From the NCBI GenBank assembly GCA_021107335.1, contig JAIOSZ010000328.1:1-10869 (forward strand): DNA of 10,869 nt. The letters are read 5' to 3'. This document shows positions 6,651 to 10,869 of this stretch, piece after piece. Source of the DNA: Desulfuromonadaceae bacterium (lineage in GTDB: Bacteria > Desulfobacterota > Desulfuromonadia > Desulfuromonadales > Syntrophotaleaceae). The notes under the pieces were generated by a model. That model searched no databases. It saw only the letters and a program-made list of their open reading frames with translations, and had not been told where the DNA came from. The position numbers were made by a program, and so were the translations under genes. Each line of letters opens with the position of its first letter. The first letter of the stretch is position 1.

Positions 6651-6845
6651 TTGGAAATCCAAGTGGTCGACAACAACGTCGAGAAAGCCATTCGGGTACT
6701 CAAGCGTAAGTTGCAACAGGAGGGGCTGTTTCGGGAAATGAAGCAGCGTAAGTTCTACGAAAAACCGAGCGTTAAGCGCAAGCGCAAAGAGAAAGAAGCC
6801 CAGCGCCGGCTACGTAAAAAAATGCGGCTTATGAAGAAGTTCTAA
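6651..6845 (+). CDS. rpsU: 30S ribosomal protein S21
   Basis: This encodes 64 residues starting at TTG 6651 (MEIQVVDNNVEKAIRVLKRK). GAGGTGA (6638-6644) is 6 bases upstream. Another TTG at 6645 touches that site directly and is less likely; it would add only two residues. The protein is very basic and shows the S21 pattern: a short beta start, VEKAIRVLKRKLQQEG, REMKQRKFYEKPSVKRKRK, and an Arg/Lys-rich helical tail. S21 binds the 30S subunit near the 3' end of 16S rRNA and helps initiation. It has its own candidate promoter and ends in a strong terminator, so it can be expressed alone, although the rRNA methyltransferase gene stands 112 bases upstream in the same direction. Confidence 0.93.
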   Translation: MEIQVVDNNVEKAIRVLKRKLQQEGLFREMKQRKFYEKPSVKRKRKEKEAQRRLRKKMRLMKKF

Positions 6846-6869
6846 AGCCTCGCTGTCTAAGTGATAAAC

Positions 6870-6909
6870 AAAAAAGAGGGCCGATCCTTAGGATCGACCC
6901 TCTTTTTTT
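6870..6909. terminator. Bidirectional intrinsic terminator between rpsU and gap
   Basis: A-run, GAGGG-C-CGATCC, loop TTA, GGATCG-A-CCCTC, then seven T (6903-6909). The stem has 11 G/C-rich pairs with one C-A mismatch and is flanked by six A on the left and seven T on the right. It therefore works for rpsU (plus) and for gap (minus), which converge here. Confidence 0.93.
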
Positions 6910-6931
6910 ATGCTATCTGGCTGGTTGCCGA

Positions 6932-8377
6932 TCAGGCTGGCAGGGCAGGAAGTTCGATGCCGGCAACTTTCTGCAGCAGGCGTACCACTTGGCAGGTATA
7001 GCCAAATTCGTTGTCATACCAGACGTACAGAACGCAGCGGTCGCCGTTGACGATGGTTGCCAGTGAATCGAATATGCTGGCATGGCGAGAGCCGATGAAG
7101 TCACTGGAAACCAGCTCAGGCGAGTTGGCGAAGGCGACTTGGTTCTGCAGTGACGAATGAAGGGCCAGGTCGAGTATGTAGTCGTTTAACTCGTCGACAC
7201 TGGTTTCCTTTTTAAGGCTCAGGTTGAGAACGGCCAGAGAAACGTTGGCCACCGGCACACGGATAGCGTTGCCTGTCAGTTTGCCTGCTAGCTCGGGCAG
7301 GGCTTTAGCAGATGCTTTGGCGGCACCGGTTTCGGTGATAACCATATTTAGGGCGGCGGCCCGTCCGCGTCGCTCTTTCTTGTGGTAATTATCGATCAGA
7401 TTCTGGTCGTTGGTATAGGAGTGGCAGGTTTCTAAGTGACCGTTGTTGATGCCGAACCGATCGTTGATGGCTTTGAGTACGGGTACTACGGCGTTGGTGG
7501 TGCAGCTAGCTGCAGAGAATATAGTCTCCTTGGCGTCAACCTGGTTGTCGTTGATGCCGAATACGATGTTCGGGATATCGTCTTTGCCGGGGGCGGTAAG
7601 AATGACTTTTGAGACCCCTTTGGCTTGAAGATGCTTGCCTAGACCTTCCCGGTCGCGCCACAGGCCGGTGTTGTCGATGACGATGGCGTCATTGATACCG
7701 TAGGCCGTGTAGTCGACGCTTTCTGGGGCGTTGGCGTAGATCAGGCGGATCATGTTGCCGTTGACGATAAGGGCGTTTTCTTCTTCATCAAAGTCAATCA
7801 CGCCATTAAAGGGACCGTGGACCGAGTCGCGTTCCAGCAGACTGGCGCGTTTCATTAGATCCTCGTCGGTGCCCTTGCGCACTACAATGGCTCGCAAGCG
7901 CAGTTTGTCTCCACTGCCGGTCTTTTCTACCAGCACCCGGGCCAGTAGGCGGCCGATCCGGCCGAATCCATATAGGACCACGTCCCGCGGTTCGCTGAGC
8001 AGGGAGCCGCGGCCGTTGTTAACATCGGCCAGTTCCTGAGCTACAAACTCATCGATTGATTGTTGGCCCTGCTGGGAGCGGTACTTGACCGTCAGTTTGC
8101 CGATGTCGATTCGTGAGGGAGACAGGTCGAGTTTGCTGATGGCTTGCAGGACCGGAAAGGTGTCGAGAATCGACAACTTGCTGCCAAGGACTTGTTGGGC
8201 AAAGCCGTGAGCATTAAGGATGTCAATCACCGTTTTGTTGACCAGCGATTGGCCGTAGACGTTGGTGTTGACTCCGCGGCTACGATAGAGCTGGCCAATC
8301 AGGGGCAGCATCGTCTGGGCGGCTTCGTCCTGCCCCATCCAGTCGTTGAGGTATTTTTGGTACTTGTCCTTGCTCAT
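6932..8377 (-). CDS. gap: Glyceraldehyde-3-phosphate dehydrogenase, long form
   Basis: This encodes 481 residues from ATG 8377, with AAAGGGAG 5 bases upstream. It interconverts glyceraldehyde 3-phosphate and 1,3-bisphosphoglycerate with a nicotinamide cofactor, in the cytoplasm. Ordinary GAPDH has about 330 residues; this one has about 130 extra at the N-terminus (PLIGQLYRSRGVNTNVYG and following) that precede the Rossmann fold YGFGRIGR (136-143). The active-site motif is SCTTN with catalytic Cys292, and HSYTNDQ supplies His319. GAAKA, LTGNAIRVPVANVS and WYDNEFGY are intact. Long GAPDHs of this kind occur in proteobacteria beside or instead of the short form. At the end of the second Rossmann strand the usual Asp is replaced (AIVVRKG, Arg167-Lys168), which suggests NADP can be used; this is inference. 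It is divergent from fba, and the shared intergenic region holds its promoter. Confidence 0.94.
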   Translation of the reverse strand: MSKDKYQKYLNDWMGQDEAAQTMLPLIGQLYRSRGVNTNVYGQSLVNKTVIDILNAHGFAQQVLGSKLSILDTFPVLQAISKLDLSPSRIDIGKLTVKYRSQQGQQSIDEFVAQELADVNNGRGSLLSEPRDVVLYGFGRIGRLLARVLVEKTGSGDKLRLRAIVVRKGTDEDLMKRASLLERDSVHGPFNGVIDFDEEENALIVNGNMIRLIYANAPESVDYTAYGINDAIVIDNTGLWRDREGLGKHLQAKGVSKVILTAPGKDDIPNIVFGINDNQVDAKETIFSAASCTTNAVVPVLKAINDRFGINNGHLETCHSYTNDQNLIDNYHKKERRGRAAALNMVITETGAAKASAKALPELAGKLTGNAIRVPVANVSLAVLNLSLKKETSVDELNDYILDLALHSSLQNQVAFANSPELVSSDFIGSRHASIFDSLATIVNGDRCVLYVWYDNEFGYTCQVVRLLQKVAGIELPALPA

Positions 8378-8444
8378 GGTTACTCCCTTTCGGTTTCTGT
8401 TTTATCGACCGTTAGTGACCTTTTCGGGCGGCCAAACGGCCCAT

Positions 8445-8473
8445 ATTGTATACGAGTAGTGCTTAACATTCAA
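8445..8473 (-). promoter_or_regulatory. Candidate sigma-70 promoter of gap
   Basis: Read on the minus strand: TTGAAT (8473-8468), 17 bases, TACAAT (8450-8445). The -10 matches five of six consensus bases and the -35 four of six, at the optimal spacing. The start would lie near 8438, giving a leader of about 60 bases before the ATG at 8377. Confidence 0.6.
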
Positions 8474-8611
8474 CTCAAATCGCTCGGTTGTGGCATGACT
8501 TTTGGCTGGACTTAATTGGTTAATCTGTTATTAATTATTCCATGCTGGGCCGGTAATCGGTTACGACCTTTTTGTGCTCAATGGTGCCAGCATAGCGGCC
8601 AGTGAGGGATG

Positions 8612-8642
8612 ATGCAATTGAGACGCTGAGGTAGCGTTGCAT
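8612..8642 (+). promoter_or_regulatory. Bulged hairpin just upstream of fba
   Basis: ATGCA (8612-8616) pairs with TGCAT (8638-8642), and ACGCT (8623-8627) pairs with AGCGT (8633-8637) around the loop GAGGT. The six bases 8617-8622 bulge on the left side. The loop GAGGT resembles the fba ribosome binding site GGAGGT (8652-8657) that follows ten bases later. A role in control of fba translation is possible but unproven. Confidence 0.45.
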
Positions 8643-8663
8643 TACTATAGCGGAGGTACAAAG

Positions 8664-9644
8664 ATGAGCAAGCGCATATATTATCAGGAGCTGGGGGTAG
8701 CCAATACCCGGGAGATGTTTCTGAAAGCTGTTAACGGTGGCTATGCCATTCCGGCTTACAATTTCAATAATCTCGAGCAGCTTCAGGCTATCGTCACCGC
8801 TTGTGTGGAGACGGACTCACCGGTTATCGTGCAGGTCAGTAAGGGGGCTCGCAACTACGCCAACGAAATCATGCTGCGCTACATGGCTATGGGGGCGGTG
8901 AAAATGGCCCGAGCAATGGGTTCCAAGATTCCCATTGCTCTGCACCTCGACCACGGTGATTCTTTTGAGCTGTGCCAGGCTTGTATCGAGTCGGGTTTTT
9001 CGTCGGTGATGATCGACGGGTCCCATCTTGCGTACGATGACAATGTGGCCTTGACCCGCAAGGTGGTTGAGTACGCCCATGAGCACGACGTGACCGTCGA
9101 GGGCGAGCTCGGAGTGCTGGCAGGTATTGAGGACGAAGTTCAATCTGATCATTCCACCTATACTAAACCGGAGGAGGTCGAGGATTTTGTCTCTCGCACC
9201 GGGGTCGATTCTCTGGCCATCTCTATTGGCACCAGTCACGGCGCCTTTAAGTTCAAGGTTGGTCCCGGCGAAGAACCGCCGCCGCTGCGTTTTGATATTC
9301 TGCATGAAATCGAACAACGCATCCCTGGTTTTCCCATTGTGTTGCACGGTTCATCGAGCGTGGTACCCGAATACATCGAGCTGATCAACCAGTACGGTGG
9401 CAGATTGGACGGCGCGGTCGGCGTCTCCGAGGAGCAGCTGCGTCAGGCCGCGGCCAGTTCGGTGTGCAAGATCAATATCGACTCCGACGGCCGGCTGGCG
9501 ATGACCGCCAAGGTCCGCGAATATCTGGCCCAGAATCCGGCCGAGTTTGATCCTAGAAAATATCTCAGAGCCGCCCGCAGCGAGTTGGTGCGGCTTATCA
9601 AGCATAAAAATGAAACAGTGCTCGGCAGCGCCGGACAGGCCTGA
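8664..9644 (+). CDS. fba: Class II fructose-bisphosphate aldolase
   Basis: This encodes 326 residues from ATG 8664, with GGAGGT (8652-8657) at 6 bases. An in-frame TTG at 8637 lies inside the leader hairpin and is rejected as the start. The enzyme is a zinc-dependent aldolase that splits or forms fructose 1,6-bisphosphate from dihydroxyacetone phosphate and glyceraldehyde 3-phosphate. Visible family signatures: AIPAYNFNN (28-36), the class II signature IALHLDHGDS (91-100) with zinc ligand His97, VEGELG (145-150), the second histidine in ISIGTSHGAFK (His192) and the third in VLHGSSSV (His228), and the phosphate-binding NIDSDGR (271-277). It is divergent from gap, so two neighbouring steps of glycolysis and gluconeogenesis share one control region. 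It ends with its own terminator. The C-terminal end (YLRAARSELVRLIKHK) is as expected for the family. Confidence 0.96.
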   Translation: MSKRIYYQELGVANTREMFLKAVNGGYAIPAYNFNNLEQLQAIVTACVETDSPVIVQVSKGARNYANEIMLRYMAMGAVKMARAMGSKIPIALHLDHGDSFELCQACIESGFSSVMIDGSHLAYDDNVALTRKVVEYAHEHDVTVEGELGVLAGIEDEVQSDHSTYTKPEEVEDFVSRTGVDSLAISIGTSHGAFKFKVGPGEEPPPLRFDILHEIEQRIPGFPIVLHGSSSVVPEYIELINQYGGRLDGAVGVSEEQLRQAAASSVCKINIDSDGRLAMTAKVREYLAQNPAEFDPRKYLRAARSELVRLIKHKNETVLGSAGQA

Positions 9645-9683
9645 AACCCGTAGCTGAATTAAAAGAAAATAGCTGCAATATTT

Positions 9684-9722
9684 ACGGCAGGTCGCTCTTG
9701 GAGTGGCCTGCCGTTTTGTTTT
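9684..9722 (+). terminator. Intrinsic terminator of fba
   Basis: ACGGCAGG (9684-9691) pairs with CCTGCCGT (9707-9714), with an inner stem CGCTC/GAGTG (one G-T wobble) and loop TTG. A T-rich tail TTTTGTTTT (9714-9722) follows. It lies 39 bases after the fba stop. Confidence 0.93.
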
Positions 9723-9754
9723 GAAAGTATGAAAGGTTGCTAAAGTGGCTATCC

Positions 9755-9783
9755 TTGACAGGGCAATGGCCTGGGTTTATGCT
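9755..9783 (+). promoter_or_regulatory. Sigma-70 promoter of the DUF5320-like gene
   Basis: A perfect -35 TTGACA (9755-9760), a 17-base spacer and TATGCT (9778-9783, four of six). Transcription would start near 9790, giving a leader of about 90 bases that contains two hairpins (9809-9862). Confidence 0.65.
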
Positions 9784-9808
9784 CTAGGTGTAAAAAGCAT
9801 CTAAGCTG

Positions 9809-9862
9809 TTTGTTCGGACTGCGCTTGTGTGGTCCGACAAAAACCCCGCCATCGCAGGATGG
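9809..9862 (+). promoter_or_regulatory. Structured 5' leader with two consecutive hairpins
   Basis: Hairpin 1: TTTGT and CGGAC (9809-9819, one bulged T) pair with GTCCGACAAA (9832-9841) over 10 bp, with a 12-base loop. Hairpin 2: CCATC (9849-9853), loop GCAG, GATGG (9858-9862), a perfect 5-bp stem. The ribosome binding site AAAGGAGG starts four bases after hairpin 2. There is no T-run, so it is not a terminator. I could not match it to a known riboswitch class. It may control translation or mRNA stability. Confidence 0.45.
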
Positions 9863-9878
9863 TCGAAAGGAGGAACAA

Positions 9879-10199
9879 ATGCCTAGAGGTGACAGAACGG
9901 GACCCTTGGGCCAGGGCGAGTTGGCCGGCCGACAGTTGGGCTATTGCGCCGGATACGACGTTCCCGGCTATGCGCAGGATGGATTCTACGGGTGTAGTCA
10001 TGGTCGTGGTCTTGCCCGGGGTGGTCAGGGCAGGGTATTTCGCCGTGGTGTTAGGCGCGGTGGTGGGCCACAGGAGCCTGCAATGGGGCCACCGGCCAAC
10101 GAAGCCGTGCAACTCAAGGGTCGGATTGGCCAGTTGGAAAGAACGCTGGGGGCTCTAAAGCAGCGCCTCGAGACCCTGAGTGGCGAAGCGGAAGATTGA
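9879..10199 (+). CDS. Small Gly/Arg-rich protein, DUF5320-like
   Basis: This encodes 106 residues from ATG 9879, with AAAGGAGG (9866-9873) at 5 bases. It begins MPRGDRTGPLGQGELAGRQL, then GYCAGYDVPGY. This resembles the DUF5320 start, usually of the form MPRGDGTGPxGxGPMTGRxxGYCAG, known from small proteins of anaerobes. Residues about 40-68 are low-complexity Gly/Arg, and 76-106 form a probable coiled coil (VQLKGRIGQLERTLGALKQR). It is cytoplasmic by appearance. Elsewhere such genes often lie near Mrp/NBP35-type ATPases and NifX/NifB-like iron-cofactor proteins, but none is in this window. The function is unknown. The two usual cysteines are reduced to Cys23 and Cys39. A strong promoter, a structured leader and its own terminator suggest single-gene expression. 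Confidence 0.75.
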   Translation: MPRGDRTGPLGQGELAGRQLGYCAGYDVPGYAQDGFYGCSHGRGLARGGQGRVFRRGVRRGGGPQEPAMGPPANEAVQLKGRIGQLERTLGALKQRLETLSGEAED

Positions 10200-10219
10200 A
10201 CTGATTTCTTGCCGAGAAT

Positions 10220-10255
10220 AAAGCGGACCAGGCTATTGCCCGGTCCGCTTTTTTT
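10220..10255 (+). terminator. Intrinsic terminator after the DUF5320-like gene
   Basis: AAAGCGGACC (10220-10229) pairs with GGTCCGCTTT (10242-10251) over 10 bp, with an inner GGC-TATT-GCC stem. A run of seven T (10249-10255) completes it. It separates this gene from the HTH gene downstream, although some readthrough cannot be excluded. Confidence 0.94.
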
Positions 10256-10316
10256 AGTTCTGGCCCGATCCCTGCAATTTCTAAGGTTATGTTGGTCGTA
10301 TCCGAGGTAACGGTGA

Positions 10317-10334
10317 GCGCCGATTCAATGGCGC
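10317..10334 (+). repeat. Inverted repeat upstream of the HTH gene
   Basis: GCGCC (10317-10321), 8 bases, GGCGC (10330-10334) form a perfect 5-bp inverted repeat, 30 bases before the chosen start of the small HTH gene. It could be an operator for the HTH protein itself or a leader hairpin. No convincing -35/-10 pair was found between the terminator and this gene. Confidence 0.35.
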
Positions 10335-10363
10335 GAATGCGTCAGGCAAGGGAGAATATGAAC

Positions 10364-10612
10364 ATGGCAAGCAAACAATCAGAGCCAACCGATATGACGG
10401 TGGCTGAAGTAGCGAAAGCCCTGGGGACTACGCCTGTCAACGTGCTGCTCTTTATCAAACGTGGTCTGTTGGAAGGTCTGGAGAGCGAAGATGGCTGGGT
10501 GGTCGCCTCAAAAAGTTTCGCTGCGTTTCGCGCAAGCGAAGCCGGGCATGTCGGTCGCGCCAGCTGTCGGTCGGCTTGCAGCAAGGCTGGAGGTTGCGGC
10601 AGTTGTGAATAG
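10364..10612 (+). CDS. Small helix-turn-helix protein with a four-cysteine tail
   Basis: This encodes 82 residues from ATG 10364; AGGGAG (10349-10354) is 9 bases upstream. ATG 10358 (84 residues) is nearly as good, but the site would be only 3 bases away. ATG 10289 would give 107 residues, and those extra codons look non-coding. Residues 11-55 (MTVAEVAKALGTTPVNVLLFIKRGLL, then GWVVASKSFAAF) read as a MerR/excisionase-like winged helix that can bind DNA. The tail carries Cys68, Cys72, Cys78 and Cys81 in the pattern Cx3Cx5Cx2C, able to hold a metal ion or Fe-S cluster. A one-component metal- or redox-sensing regulator is a reasonable guess, not a demonstrated role. It follows the DUF5320-like gene after a terminator and precedes another small gene by 39 bases. 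Confidence 0.7.
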   Translation: MASKQSEPTDMTVAEVAKALGTTPVNVLLFIKRGLLEGLESEDGWVVASKSFAAFRASEAGHVGRASCRSACSKAGGCGSCE

Positions 10613-10651
10613 GAATGCCTAAAATGCAGGCAGAAAAACAAGGAGGCCGCC

Positions 10652-10869
10652 GTGGGCGTAACTATAAAACCATCCGATTTGCAGTTTAAATATCGCCGCA
10701 AAAAAGAGGTTCGGGATGAACCAAAATTTCAAGGGAAGCCAGATTCCCATCCCTTTGACAGTGATGATCTCTACGAGGTGATCCCCATGTTCGAGGCGGT
10801 GATGGATGAGCTAAGAGTCGACGACGGGGAGCTGCTGAATGAGTTGGAGGAGATAGTCAACAGTATTCC
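10652..10869 (+). CDS. Unrecognised protein, cut by the window end
   Basis: 72 codons are visible from GTG 10652 (72 complete codons plus two bases); the stop is outside the window. AAGGAGG (10640-10646) sits 5 bases upstream, an excellent ribosome binding site that fixes the start. The protein begins VGVTIKPSDLQFKYRRKKEV, with a basic KYRRKKEVR patch at 13-21, then turns acidic (about 30-70: PFDSDDLYEVIPMFEAV, then VDDGELLNELEEIV) with amphipathic helices. There is no signal peptide or membrane segment and no known catalytic motif. It lies 39 bases behind the HTH/cysteine-tail gene in the same direction and is probably in its operon. I do not recognise the family. Confidence 0.8.
   Translation, partial: MGVTIKPSDLQFKYRRKKEVRDEPKFQGKPDSHPFDSDDLYEVIPMFEAVMDELRVDDGELLNELEEIVNSI

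Noticed and set aside
8491..8507. Sigma-54-like promoter TGGCATGACTTTTGGCT upstream of fba
   Set aside because: The GG is present, but the GC needed at the fixed distance (GG, ten bases, GC) is GG here; the spacing to GC is one base too long.
8637..8663. Upstream TTG start for fba adding nine residues
   Set aside because: It lies inside the leader hairpin with no ribosome binding site before it, while ATG 8664 has GGAGGT at six bases.
9809..9841. Hairpin 9809-9841 as an intrinsic terminator
   Set aside because: It is followed by A and C, not a T-run, so it is better read as leader structure.

Overview
The window is a compact bacterial chromosomal segment, moderately GC-rich. It carries about a dozen genes, with no rRNA, tRNA, insertion sequence or CRISPR array. 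The combination of clpS-clpA-aat, a PilZ protein beside a DUF815 ATPase, a long (481-residue) GAPDH, and a small Gly/Arg-rich DUF5320-type protein is typical of anaerobic Desulfuromonadales-like bacteria (the Pelobacter, Desulfuromonas and Geobacter group). That placement is inferred from gene content and protein character, not from a search.

Layout: (1) Positions 1-3084, plus strand, are an N-degron degradation cluster: the end of clpS (adaptor), clpA (AAA+ unfoldase) and aat (leucyl/phenylalanyl-tRNA-protein transferase). Aat marks proteins with an N-terminal Leu or Phe, ClpS recognises that residue, and ClpA with ClpP (not in the window) destroys the protein. (2) Positions 3085-3477 hold no credible gene but contain several small hairpins and a cluster of CTGTGGA-like, DnaA-box-like sites. 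(3) Positions 3478-5178, minus strand, encode a DUF815 AAA+ ATPase followed by a YcgR-like PilZ protein, a probable cyclic-di-GMP receptor. (4) Positions 5429-6845, plus strand, hold a THUMP-domain rRNA methyltransferase (RlmL type) and ribosomal protein S21 (rpsU), each with its own candidate promoter and leader hairpin. A strong terminator that works in both directions follows rpsU. (5) Positions 6932-9644 carry the divergent pair gap (minus) and fba (plus), two consecutive enzymes of central carbon metabolism, sharing a 286-base control region. (6) Positions 9723-10869, plus strand, hold a poorly understood small-gene cluster: a DUF5320-like protein behind a strong promoter and a structured leader, a terminator, a small HTH protein with a four-cysteine tail, and the start of an unrecognised gene cut by the window edge.

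Most of the window is ordinary housekeeping. The least explained parts are the small-gene cluster at the right end with its structured leader, the gene-free DnaA-box-like stretch after aat, the PilZ-DUF815 pair, and several leader hairpins. None of these can be called a new system from sequence alone.
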